DNA from: Pseudomonas sp. FP2196
GTDB taxonomy: Bacteria > Pseudomonadota > Gammaproteobacteria > Pseudomonadales > Pseudomonadaceae
Direction: 5' to 3'
DNA length: 64,000 bases
Assembly: GCF_030687715.1 (NCBI RefSeq)
Contig: NZ_CP117445.1
Coordinates: 4,205,501 to 4,269,500, forward strand
Below are positions 11,911 through 19,944 of the stretch, one piece after another. Under the pieces are notes generated by a model. That model made no database searches and was not told the origin of the DNA. It saw nothing but the letters and a program-made list of their open reading frames with translations. Each line of letters begins with the position of its first letter. Position 1 is the stretch's first letter. Both the position numbers and the translations under genes were made by a program.

Positions 11911-12708
11911 TCAGTGATGGGGCACCGGCACTACCGCAATCCGGTACGGATCGAAGATTTTCAGCATCTCACCGTTGTCGCGCAAACCTTTCAGCAGTTT
12001 GCCGAACGCATCACCGGTAATGGGTGCGGTTGGACGAAGAATTGCGTAGTGGTGGTAGACCTGATCGATGCGCTGCGACACCAGCAACTCATCGCGCACC
12101 TTTTCGTTGCGCAGCAGGTAATCACTCAGATAGGAGCGGGTCACCAGCGCGATATCCGCGCGCCCGCGCAGCACCATCAACAGGTTGCTGTCGTGGGAAT
12201 AGGTCAGTGTGGCCTTGAAGTTCTGCGCAAGGAATTTCGGATCAGCATTGAAGTTGGCGAATTCGTAGTGGTAACCGCTGAACAGCGCCAGACGCTTGCC
12301 GGTGAGATCGGCAAAATAGCTCTCCTTGCGCCCTTCTTCCCGTTGTGCGACGAAAATTTCGGCGTCCTCCAGCCCCATGTCGACGTCGGTGTGGGGGATC
12401 TCCTTCCAGCCCCACTCCGGGTTTTCGAAGATAGCCATATCGATCCGGCCCTGCTTGAAATCACCGAAACGCCGGGGAATCGAAGTCGGTACCAGCACGA
12501 ACTGATAGTCGCTTTGCAGGCGATTCAACGCCTCGACCAATTGTGGCAAGAGACCGGTGTCGGCACCGTTTTCCGGGCGAACGGTATAGGGCGGAAAATG
12601 CGCCGCGCCCACCCGCACCAATTGCGCTGCCTGTGTGGGCATTACCCATATTGCAGCCAGCGCTGCGAGCAAAAACCCCGCGCCCGTCCGAATTGGCGAA
12701 GACTTCAA
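11911..12708 (-). CDS. Periplasmic solute-binding protein, family 3 (SBP_bac_3)
   Basis: A 265-residue secreted binding protein. It has a signal peptide (RTGAGFLLAALAAIWVMPTQA, residues 7-27, probable cleavage after TQA) followed by a bilobed SBP_bac_3 fold starting VRVGAAHFPPYTVRPENGADTG and ending in YRIAVVPVPHH. Family 3 proteins bind amino acids or related solutes, but no ABC permease gene is adjacent, so it may be an orphan. The start is TTG at 12708, with GGGAG and GGGGTG just upstream; the next Met is already inside the signal peptide. The gene has no obvious link to the pyoverdine genes on one side or the terpene genes on the other. Confidence 0.75.
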   Translation of the reverse strand: MKSSPIRTGAGFLLAALAAIWVMPTQAAQLVRVGAAHFPPYTVRPENGADTGLLPQLVEALNRLQSDYQFVLVPTSIPRRFGDFKQGRIDMAIFENPEWGWKEIPHTDVDMGLEDAEIFVAQREEGRKESYFADLTGKRLALFSGYHYEFANFNADPKFLAQNFKATLTYSHDSNLLMVLRGRADIALVTRSYLSDYLLRNEKVRDELLVSQRIDQVYHHYAILRPTAPITGDAFGKLLKGLRDNGEMLKIFDPYRIAVVPVPHH

Positions 12709-12800
12709 AACACCCCACTCCCCGAAAAAGTACCGATCAATGCATTCAAGCTAGGCGGTTTCGCCCAGTTAGCCAGTTTCCCGACCCGATAGAAAGTGCT

Positions 12801-13424
12801 TCAACGCTCTTCAAGAACCAGAATCAGCGCCTCATCGGCCAACTGATCCAGGCTCAAACTGCCGCCGGCACGGAACCAGGTGGTGGTCCAGGACAGTGCG
12901 CCGGTGAGGAAACGTCGGGTAATAAATACGTCTCCGCGAATAAATCCAGCGTCCTTCGCCTCGCCTAGCACTTGCAGCCAAATGTCTTCATAAACATCGC
13001 GCAATGCGAGCACTTTGGCCTGCCCCTCTTCGGACAACGAGCGCCATTCGTAGACCAGCACGGCCATGGCCTCGCCGCTGCCGCCCATGATCGACTGCAA
13101 TTCGCAGCGAATCAGCGCCAGCACCCGCTCGCGGACATTGCTGGCGTCGGCGAGCGCTGCGCGCATCAAGGCAGTGTTGTAACGGATGGTTTCTTCCATC
13201 ACCGCGCGCAGGATTTCATCCTTGCTTTTGAAGTGATGAAAAATGCTCCCCGACTGAATGCCCACCGCGCCGGCCAGATCGCGCACGGTGGTGCGCTCAT
13301 AGCCTTTGTTGCGGAACAGGTGAGCCGCCACTTGCAGCAGTTTACCGCGGGCGCTGTCCGGGTCGGTCAACTGGCCTTCGTCGACCAGTTCGCGCATGAC
13401 CCTCAGGGCTTTTTGCTCGTCCAC
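12801..13424 (-). CDS. atuR: TetR-family repressor AtuR
   Basis: A 207-residue TetR-type regulator. The N-terminal helix-turn-helix is at residues 25-70 (GKLLQVAAHLFRNKGYERTT, then AGAVGIQSGSIFHHFKSKDE), followed by an all-helical ligand domain. It is divergent from the acyclic terpene operon, and the gap holds two matching palindromic operators. In P. aeruginosa AtuR represses atuA-H and is released when terpenes are present; the same role is inferred. The GTG start at 13424 has the strong ribosome-binding site TAGGAG eight to ten bases upstream. Its 3' end is 92 bases from the solute-binding gene on the same strand, but no functional link is evident. Confidence 0.88.
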   Translation of the reverse strand: MDEQKALRVMRELVDEGQLTDPDSARGKLLQVAAHLFRNKGYERTTVRDLAGAVGIQSGSIFHHFKSKDEILRAVMEETIRYNTALMRAALADASNVRERVLALIRCELQSIMGGSGEAMAVLVYEWRSLSEEGQAKVLALRDVYEDIWLQVLGEAKDAGFIRGDVFITRRFLTGALSWTTTWFRAGGSLSLDQLADEALILVLEER

Positions 13425-13501
13425 CCGTTCTCTCCTACAGTCGATCAGTCTGTTGCCCCCTGAAACCGCAGGGTTGCGCGCAATTTAAGCCGCCGGCGGC
13501 G

Positions 13502-13563
13502 ACCAAGCAAGCGCTTGGGTAGAAGATAGTTTCAGTTGTTTACAAACCAAGCGCTTGCTTGGT
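13502..13563. promoter_or_regulatory. Paired AtuR operators in the atuR-atuA gap
   Basis: CCAAGCAAGCGCTTGG (from 13503) and CCAAGCGCTTGCTTGGT (13547-13563) are inverted copies of one another, identical over 16-17 bases, each centred on the palindrome AAGCGCTT. Two such sites between divergent atuR and atuA match the published AtuR operator arrangement in P. aeruginosa (inverted repeats in the same gap). Confidence 0.8.
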
Positions 13564-13608
13564 AGCCTCCAGACACTTCTCTCGCAGGTTGCTGAGTCGG
13601 AGATAAAA

Positions 13609-15393
13609 ATGCCCACAACCGTCCGCATCGGATGCGCCAGTGCTTTCTGGGGTGACACGTCAACCGCCGCCGCGCAGCTTGTGGCGGGAGGATGCCTGGA
13701 TTACCTGGTGTTCGATTACCTGGCCGAGATCACCCTGTCGATCATGGCTGGCGCACGCATGAAAGATCCGCATGCCGGGTTCGCCAGTGACTTCGTCGAC
13801 GTGCTGACGCCGCTGCTGCCACAGTTGGCCGAGCAGAAAATCCGCGTCATCAGCAATGCTGGCGGGGTCAACCCTCAGGCTTGCGCTGCGGCGCTGCAAG
13901 CGGCATGTGACAAGGCCGGCGTCGAACTGAAAATCGCCGTACTGCTGGGCGATGACTTGCAACCGCAATTCAAACAACTTACCGGCATCAGCGAAATGTT
14001 CACCGGCGCACCTCTGCCACCGATGTGCGTGTCGACCAACGCCTACCTCGGTGCCCCTGGCATCGTCGACGCCCTGCGACTGGGCGCCGATATCGTCATT
14101 ACCGGCCGGGTGGTCGACAGCGCCGTGGTCAGCGCAGCGCTGGTGCATGAATTCGGCTGGTCGTGGCGCGACTACGACAAACTCGCCCAGGCCGCGCTGG
14201 CCGGACACATCATCGAATGCGGCGCGCAATGCACCGGTGGCAACTTCACCGACTGGCGCGACGTGCCGGATTACGAACACATCGGTTTCCCGATCGTTGA
14301 AGTCAGCGCCGACAGCCAATTCATCGTCAGTAAACCCGAAGGCTCCGGTGGCCTGGTCACACCGCTGACCGTTGGCGAGCAGATTCTTTATGAAATCGGC
14401 GATCCGCAGGCCTATCTGTTGCCTGATGTGGTCTGCGATTTCAGTCAGGTCAAACTTCAGCAACAAGGCAAGAACGCGGTGCATGTGCACGGTGCAAAAG
14501 GCCTGCCTCCCAGCGACAAATACAAAGTCAGCGCCACCTATCCGGACGGCTTCCGCTGTACCGCCAGTTGCCTGATCGCCGGCATCGATGCGGTGGAAAA
14601 AGCACAACGCGTCAGTCAGGCGATCATCGACAAGACTTCAGAAATGTTCAGCCAGCGCGGCTGGGCGCCTTATAGCGAAACCAACATTGAACTTCTGGGC
14701 AGCGAAGCCACTTACGGCCCCCACGGCCAGCGGCGCGACAGCCGCGAAGTGGTCATAAAAATTGCGGTGCGCCATCCGCACAAACAGGCGCTGATTCTGT
14801 TCTCCCGGGAAATCGCCCAGGCCGCGACCGGCATGGCCCCGGGGCTGACCGGCATCGTCGGCGGACGGCCGACGGTCTATCCGGTGATCCGGCTGTTTTC
14901 GTTCCTGATCGAGAAAAGTGCCTGCGCGCTGCACGTCGAAATGGCCGGTGCAAAACATCCATGCGCCCTGCCCTCACTGACCGCACTCGACAGCCACGAT
15001 CTGCCAATCGCCGATCAACCACCCAAACCTCAAGGCCGCGCCGACGCCAGTGTTGCGCTGGTAAAACTGGCCGTGGCGCGTTCCGGCGACAAGGGCAACC
15101 ACAGCAACATTGGCGTCGTGCCACGCCAGCCCGAATACCTGCCGTGGATCGCCGAAGCGTTGACCCCGGCGGTCATCGTCGACTGGATGAGCCATGTCCT
15201 CGACCCGATTCACGGTCGGGTCGAACGCTGGTATCTGCCCGGCACCCACAGCCTGAATTTTCTTCTGGAAAACGCCCTCGGCGGCGGTGGCGTGGTCAGT
15301 CTGCGCATCGATCCGCAAGGCAAAGCCTTCGCCCAGCAACTGCTGGAAATCCAGATCCCGGTGCCACAGAGCATCGCCGAGCAGTTCGACTAG
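13609..15393 (+). CDS. atuA: Acyclic terpene utilization protein AtuA
   Basis: A 594-residue AtuA-family protein (DUF1446/PF07287), beginning [20 protein letters not shown]. The family motifs [19 protein letters not shown] near residue 30 and [18 protein letters not shown] near 165 are present, and the C-terminal part (about 480-590, [18 protein letters not shown]) is the small AtuA C-terminal domain. AtuA is essential for growth on citronellol and geraniol in P. aeruginosa but its precise reaction is uncertain. The ATG at 13609 is preceded by CGGAGATAAAA; an in-frame upstream start at 13555 would lie inside the second AtuR operator and is rejected. First gene of the operon, 12 bases before atuB. 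Confidence 0.92.
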   Translation: MPTTVRIGCASAFWGDTSTAAAQLVAGGCLDYLVFDYLAEITLSIMAGARMKDPHAGFASDFVDVLTPLLPQLAEQKIRVISNAGGVNPQACAAALQAACDKAGVELKIAVLLGDDLQPQFKQLTGISEMFTGAPLPPMCVSTNAYLGAPGIVDALRLGADIVITGRVVDSAVVSAALVHEFGWSWRDYDKLAQAALAGHIIECGAQCTGGNFTDWRDVPDYEHIGFPIVEVSADSQFIVSKPEGSGGLVTPLTVGEQILYEIGDPQAYLLPDVVCDFSQVKLQQQGKNAVHVHGAKGLPPSDKYKVSATYPDGFRCTASCLIAGIDAVEKAQRVSQAIIDKTSEMFSQRGWAPYSETNIELLGSEATYGPHGQRRDSREVVIKIAVRHPHKQALILFSREIAQAATGMAPGLTGIVGGRPTVYPVIRLFSFLIEKSACALHVEMAGAKHPCALPSLTALDSHDLPIADQPPKPQGRADASVALVKLAVARSGDKGNHSNIGVVPRQPEYLPWIAEALTPAVIVDWMSHVLDPIHGRVERWYLPGTHSLNFLLENALGGGGVVSLRIDPQGKAFAQQLLEIQIPVPQSIAEQFD

Positions 15394-15405
15394 AGGATTG
15401 TTTGC

Positions 15406-16275
15406 ATGGCTTACGCGTCGATTTTTACAGCCGATCTATTCAGCGGCCAAACCATCATCGTCACCGGTGGCGGCAGCGGCATCGGTCGCTGCACCGCTCA
15501 TGAGCTCGCAGCCCTAGGTGCCAATGTGCTGCTGGTCGGGCGCAAGCCGGAAAAGCTGCAAAAAGTCGCAGCGGAAATCGCCGAGGATGGTGGCTGTGCG
15601 CACTGGAAAGCGTGCGATATTCGCGATGAAGAAGCCGTCAAACTGCTGATCACCGAGTTGATCGCAGAACACGGGCCGATCCACGGACTGGTCAACAACG
15701 CCGGTGGCCAATACCCGTCGCCGCTGGCTTCTATCAATCAGAAAGGTTTCGAAACCGTGCTGCGCACCAATCTGGTCGGCGGGTTTCTGATGGCGCGGGA
15801 AGTGTTCAACCAGTCGATGAGCAAGCACGGCGGCAACATCGTCAACATGCTTGCCGACATGTGGGGCGGCATGCCCGGTATGGGCCATTCCGGCGCTGCA
15901 CGGTCGGGCATGGACAACTTCACCAAGACTGCCGCGTTCGAGTGGGGTTATGCCGGGGTGCGGGTCAACGCGGTTGCGCCGGGCTGGATTGCGTCCAGCG
16001 GCATGGACACCTACGAAGGCGCGTTCAAAGCGGTGATCCCGACCCTGCGCGAACATGTGCCGCTCAAACGCATCGGCACCGAGTCGGAAGTCAGCGCGGC
16101 GATTGTGTTTCTGCTCAGTCCGGCGGCAGCGTTCATCAGTGGCAGCACGTTGAAAATCGACGGTGCGGCCAGTCTGGGCAGTCGTGCGTGGCCGTTGCAC
16201 AAGGCGACTCACAGCGAGTCGTTCAATGGTTTCCACCGCGCGTACCTTCCGGACGTACTCAAGGACAAGGAGTAA
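15406..16275 (+). CDS. atuB: Short-chain dehydrogenase/reductase AtuB
   Basis: A 289-residue SDR. The Rossmann motif TGGGSGIG is at residues 20-27, NNAG follows near 92, and the catalytic segment has Ser-x12-Lys (SGAARSGMDNFTK; the usual Tyr position reads A-A-R-S-G, see below). The canonical YxxxK is replaced by SGAARSGMDNFTK, as in the 2,4-dienoyl-CoA reductase branch, where Tyr is also missing. In P. aeruginosa atuB is the second gene of the terpene operon and encodes a putative oxidoreductase; no specific step is proven. It sits 12 bases after atuA and 3 bases before atuC. Confidence 0.87.
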   Translation: MAYASIFTADLFSGQTIIVTGGGSGIGRCTAHELAALGANVLLVGRKPEKLQKVAAEIAEDGGCAHWKACDIRDEEAVKLLITELIAEHGPIHGLVNNAGGQYPSPLASINQKGFETVLRTNLVGGFLMAREVFNQSMSKHGGNIVNMLADMWGGMPGMGHSGAARSGMDNFTKTAAFEWGYAGVRVNAVAPGWIASSGMDTYEGAFKAVIPTLREHVPLKRIGTESEVSAAIVFLLSPAAAFISGSTLKIDGAASLGSRAWPLHKATHSESFNGFHRAYLPDVLKDKE

Positions 16276-16278
16276 GCC

Positions 16279-17895
16279 ATGGCGCAGATCCAGTCCCAGC
16301 TCGATCCGCACAGCGAAGCATTCGCCCGCAACCGCGCGGCGATGCTTACGGCCATCGAGCAAGTGCAACAACTCGAACAGAACTTGCTGAACAAGGCCGC
16401 CGAAGCCAAGGCGAAATTCGACAAGCGCGGGCAATTGCTGCCGCGCGAACGCCTGAACCTGCTGCTCGACCCCGGCGCGCCGTTCCTCGAACTGGCCAGC
16501 CTCGCCGGTTACAAACTGCACGATGACAAGGACGGCAGCGCGGCCGGTGGCGGCCTGATTGCCGGCATCGGTTACGTGTCGGGCATTCGCGCGATGGTGG
16601 TGGCGAACAACAGCGCGATCAAGGGCGGGACGATCTCGCCCAGCGGCCTGAAAAAATCCCTGCGCCTGCAACGGATCGCCGAGGAAAACAAACTGCCGGT
16701 GATCACCCTCGCCGAAAGCGGCGGCGCCAATCTCAATTATGCGGCGGAAATTTTCGTCGAAGGCGCGCGCAGCTTTGCCAATCAGGCGCGGATGTCGGCG
16801 ATGGGCTTGCCGCAGATCACTGTGGTGCACGGTTCGGCCACGGCCGGCGGCGCTTATCAACCGGGGCTGTCGGATTACGTGGTGGTGGTGCGCGGCAAAG
16901 CCAAGCTGTTTCTCGCCGGCCCTCCGCTGCTCAAAGCAGCGACCGGTGAAGTGGCCACCGATGAAGAACTGGGCGGCGCCGAGATGCACGCGCAAATCGC
17001 TGGGACTGCCGAATACCTCGCCGAGAACGATGCCGATGGCGTGCGCCAGGTTCGCGAAATCCTGCGTATGTTGCCGTGGAACGAGCAACTGCCGTGGCTG
17101 CCGGAGCCGCAGTACAAAGAACCGCTCTATCCCATCGACGAACTGCTCGGGCTGATCCCGGACGATCCGAAAAAGCCCTACGACGTCCGGGAAATCGTCG
17201 CGCGGATTGCCGACGAATCCTGCTTCCTCGAATTCAAGGGCGAGTTCGATCAGCAAACCATTTGCGGTCAGTTGAAAATCCAGGGCCGCGCCTGCGGCTT
17301 CATCGGTAACAACGGCCCGATCACGCCCAACGGTGCGAGCAAGGCTGCGCAGTTCATCCAGCTGTGCGATCAGAGCCAGACACCGCTGCTGTTTTTCCAC
17401 AACACCACCGGGTTTATGGTCGGCACTGAATCCGAGCAGCAAGGTGTGATCAAACACGGCTCGAAACTGATTCAAGCCGTCGCCAATGCCCGGGTGCCTA
17501 AACTGACGATGGTCGTCGGCGGTTCCTACGGTGCGGGTAACTATGCGATGTGCGGACGCGGTCTCGATCCACGGTTCATCTTCGCCTGGCCCAACAGCCG
17601 CACGGCGGTGATGGGTGGCGCCCAGGCTGGCAAGGTGCTGCGCATTGTCACCGAAGCCAAACAGCTCAAGGACGGCCTGGTGCCGGATCCGAAAATGCTC
17701 GACATGCTTGAACAGGTCACCGCGCAAAAACTCGACAGCCAATCCACCGCGCTCTACGGCAGCGCCAATCTGTGGGACGACGGGCTGATTGATCCGCGCG
17801 ACACCCGCACCCTGCTTGGCTACCTGCTGGATATCTGTCACGAAGCCGACATTCGCGCACTGCAACCCAACAGCTTCGGCGTCAGCCGGTTCTGA
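16279..17895 (+). CDS. atuC: Geranyl-CoA carboxylase beta subunit (carboxyltransferase) AtuC
   Basis: A 538-residue biotin-dependent carboxyltransferase subunit of the MCC-B/GCC-B family. It moves CO2 from carboxybiotin on AtuF to the gamma-methyl of cis-geranyl-CoA. The two crotonase-fold halves are visible: an N-half with LPVITLAESGGANLNYAAEIF and GSATAGGAYQPGLSDY, and a C-half with TPLLFFHNTTGFMVGTESEQ and GGSYGAGNYAMCGRGLDPRF. Full family length. Context with atuA, atuD, atuE and atuF separates it from the leucine-pathway homologue LiuB. Start ATG follows AAGGAG by seven bases; the gap from atuB is three bases. Confidence 0.93.
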   Translation: MAQIQSQLDPHSEAFARNRAAMLTAIEQVQQLEQNLLNKAAEAKAKFDKRGQLLPRERLNLLLDPGAPFLELASLAGYKLHDDKDGSAAGGGLIAGIGYVSGIRAMVVANNSAIKGGTISPSGLKKSLRLQRIAEENKLPVITLAESGGANLNYAAEIFVEGARSFANQARMSAMGLPQITVVHGSATAGGAYQPGLSDYVVVVRGKAKLFLAGPPLLKAATGEVATDEELGGAEMHAQIAGTAEYLAENDADGVRQVREILRMLPWNEQLPWLPEPQYKEPLYPIDELLGLIPDDPKKPYDVREIVARIADESCFLEFKGEFDQQTICGQLKIQGRACGFIGNNGPITPNGASKAAQFIQLCDQSQTPLLFFHNTTGFMVGTESEQQGVIKHGSKLIQAVANARVPKLTMVVGGSYGAGNYAMCGRGLDPRFIFAWPNSRTAVMGGAQAGKVLRIVTEAKQLKDGLVPDPKMLDMLEQVTAQKLDSQSTALYGSANLWDDGLIDPRDTRTLLGYLLDICHEADIRALQPNSFGVSRF

Positions 17896-17925
17896 CCGCC
17901 ACGGATCTTACGGAGAACAATAAAA

Positions 17926-19083
17926 ATGATCTTCACCCCGGAACACGAAGCACTGCGCCGCACCGTCCGCCAGTTCGTCGACCATGAGATCAATCCGCAC
18001 GTCGATGAATGGGAAAAGGCCGGACGCTTTCCGATCCACGAGATTTTCCGCAAGGCGGGCGACCTCGGTTTGCTGGGGATTTCCAAACCGGAAAAATTCG
18101 GTGGCATGGGCCTCGATTACAGCTATTCGATTGTCGCGGCCGAAGAGTTCGGCACCATTCACTGCGGCGGCATTCCGATGTCGATTGGCGTGCAGACGGA
18201 CATGTGCACCCCGGCCCTGGCCCGGTTCGGCTCTGATGAACTGCGTGAAGAGTTCCTGCGCCCGGCGATCACCGGCGAGCAGGTCGGCTGCATCGGCGTT
18301 TCCGAAGTCGGTGCCGGCTCTGACGTTGCCGGGCTCAAGACCACCGCGCGCAAGGATGGCGACGACTATGTGATCAACGGCAGCAAGATGTGGATAACCA
18401 ACTCGCCCAGTGCCGATTTCATCTGCCTGCTGGCCAACACCTCCGACGACAAGCCACACATCAACAAGTCGCTGATCATGGTGCCGATGAACACGCCCGG
18501 GATCAGCCTCAGCTCGCATCTGGACAAGCTCGGCATGCGCAGTTCGGAAACCGCGCAGGTGTTTTTCGACAACGTGCGCGTGCCGCAACGCAATCGCATC
18601 GGCCACGAAGGCGCAGGCTTCATGATGCAGATGTTGCAGTTTCAGGAGGAACGTCTATTCGGCGCGGCGAACATGATCAAGGGCCTGGAATACTGCGTCG
18701 ATAGCACCATTGAGTATTGCAAGGAGCGCAAAACCTTCGGCAGTGCACTGATCGACAATCAGGTGATCCACTTCCGCCTCGCCGAACTGCAGACCGAAAT
18801 TGAATGCCTGCGAGCGCTGGTCTATCAGGCCACCGAGCAGTACATCAAAGGCCAGGACGTCACCCGCCTCGCTTCGATGGCCAAGCTGAAGGCCGGGCGC
18901 CTTGGTCGCGAAGTCAGCGACAGTTGCCTGCAATATTGGGGCGGCATGGGTTTCATGTGGGACAACCCGGTGGCCCGCGCCTACCGCGATGTGCGACTGG
19001 TGTCGATTGGCGGCGGCGCCGACGAAATCATGCTGGGGATCATCTGCAAACTGATGGGAATCTTGCCGGGGAAAAAGAAATGA
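17926..19083 (+). CDS. atuD: Citronellyl-CoA dehydrogenase AtuD
   Basis: A 385-residue FAD-dependent acyl-CoA dehydrogenase. All three family segments are present: the N-terminal helices from residue 1, the middle beta domain with GCIGVSEVGAGSDVAGLKTT near 124 and MWITNSPSADFICLL near 155, and the C-terminal helices with RTFGSALIDNQVIHFRLAEL-like sequence near 265 and QYWGGMGFMWDNPVARAYRD near 340. In the terpene pathway AtuD oxidises citronellyl-CoA to geranyl-CoA. It starts 30 bases after atuC with ACGGAGAACAA as ribosome-binding site, and its stop overlaps the atuE start (ATGA), pointing to translational coupling. Confidence 0.92.
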   Translation: MIFTPEHEALRRTVRQFVDHEINPHVDEWEKAGRFPIHEIFRKAGDLGLLGISKPEKFGGMGLDYSYSIVAAEEFGTIHCGGIPMSIGVQTDMCTPALARFGSDELREEFLRPAITGEQVGCIGVSEVGAGSDVAGLKTTARKDGDDYVINGSKMWITNSPSADFICLLANTSDDKPHINKSLIMVPMNTPGISLSSHLDKLGMRSSETAQVFFDNVRVPQRNRIGHEGAGFMMQMLQFQEERLFGAANMIKGLEYCVDSTIEYCKERKTFGSALIDNQVIHFRLAELQTEIECLRALVYQATEQYIKGQDVTRLASMAKLKAGRLGREVSDSCLQYWGGMGFMWDNPVARAYRDVRLVSIGGGADEIMLGIICKLMGILPGKKK

Positions 19084-19877
19084 GCACCCTGCCCGTTTGC
19101 CAGACGCTGCTGCTGGAGCTGCACGGTGGCGTCATGCACATCACCCTCAATCGCCCGGACAGCCGCAATGCGATGAGCCTGCAGATGGTCACCGAATTGC
19201 GCGCCGTGTTGGCAGCCGTTCACGATGACCAGACTGTTAGGGCCCTGGTGCTCAGCGGCAGCGGCGGACATTTCTGCGCTGGCGGCGACATCAAGGACAT
19301 GGCCAGTGCCCGCACCCAGGGAGCCGACGCTTACCGAGAGTTGAACCGGACGTTCGGCGCGCTGCTTGAAGAAGCTCAGCACGCGCCGCAAGTGCTGGTC
19401 TGCGTGTTGCAAGGTGCGGTCATGGGCGGCGGATTCGGTCTTGCCTGCGTAAGCGACATCGCAATTGCCGACCACAAAGCGCAGTTCGGCTTACCGGAAA
19501 CCAGCCTCGGCCTGTTACCGGCGCAGATCGCCCCGTTTGTGGTGCAACGCATCGGCCTGACTGAAACCAGACGCCTGGCCCTCACCGCTGCGCGCTTCGA
19601 CGGCCATCAGGCTCGGCGGTTGGGGCTGGTGCATTTTGTCGAGCAGGATGCGCAAGCGTTGGCCGAGCGGTTGGATGAGGTGCTGCAACATGTTTTGTGT
19701 TGCGCGCCAGAGGCGAATGCCGTGACCAAAAAACTGCTGCTGGCCAGTGCCGGGCAGCCATCGAGTGAGCTGCTGGATGAGGCGGCGCAGTGGTTCAGCG
19801 AAGCGGTGACGGGTGCCGAGGGGATCGAAGGAACCATGGCGTTCATGCAAAAACGAAAACCCGGGTGGGCCATCTGA
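19080..19877 (+). CDS. atuE: Isohexenyl-glutaconyl-CoA hydratase AtuE
   Basis: A 265-residue crotonase-superfamily hydratase, inferred to hydrate isohexenylglutaconyl-CoA after the AtuC/AtuF carboxylation. Crotonase landmarks are visible: LNRPDSRNAMSLQM near residue 24, the oxyanion-hole segment GSGGHFCAGGDIKDMA near 60, and GAVMGGGFGLACVSDIAIA near 105, then PETSLGLLPAQIAPFVVQRIG. It shares ATGA with the end of atuD. A REP fragment sits between its stop codon and atuF, the only sizeable gap inside the operon. Confidence 0.9.
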   Translation: MSTLPVCQTLLLELHGGVMHITLNRPDSRNAMSLQMVTELRAVLAAVHDDQTVRALVLSGSGGHFCAGGDIKDMASARTQGADAYRELNRTFGALLEEAQHAPQVLVCVLQGAVMGGGFGLACVSDIAIADHKAQFGLPETSLGLLPAQIAPFVVQRIGLTETRRLALTAARFDGHQARRLGLVHFVEQDAQALAERLDEVLQHVLCCAPEANAVTKKLLLASAGQPSSELLDEAAQWFSEAVTGAEGIEGTMAFMQKRKPGWAI

Positions 19878-19879
19878 CC

Positions 19880-19904
19880 CTGTGGGAGCGGGCTCGTCCG
19901 CGAA
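19880..19904 (+). repeat. REP fragment between atuE and atuF
   Basis: CTGTGGGAGCGGGCTCGTCC followed by GCGAA is a common Pseudomonas REP half-unit. It occupies most of the 67-base atuE-atuF gap, just upstream of the atuF ribosome-binding site, and could affect mRNA stability or relative expression there. Confidence 0.6.
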
Positions 19905-19944
19905 AAGGCCAGCACATTCACCGCCAGAACCAAGGGAAGCCACC

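Noticed and set aside
15514..17865. A 783-codon minus-strand open frame opposite atuB and atuC
   Set aside because: It is the antisense shadow of two well-supported genes; it is His/Gln/Arg-rich without recognisable domains.
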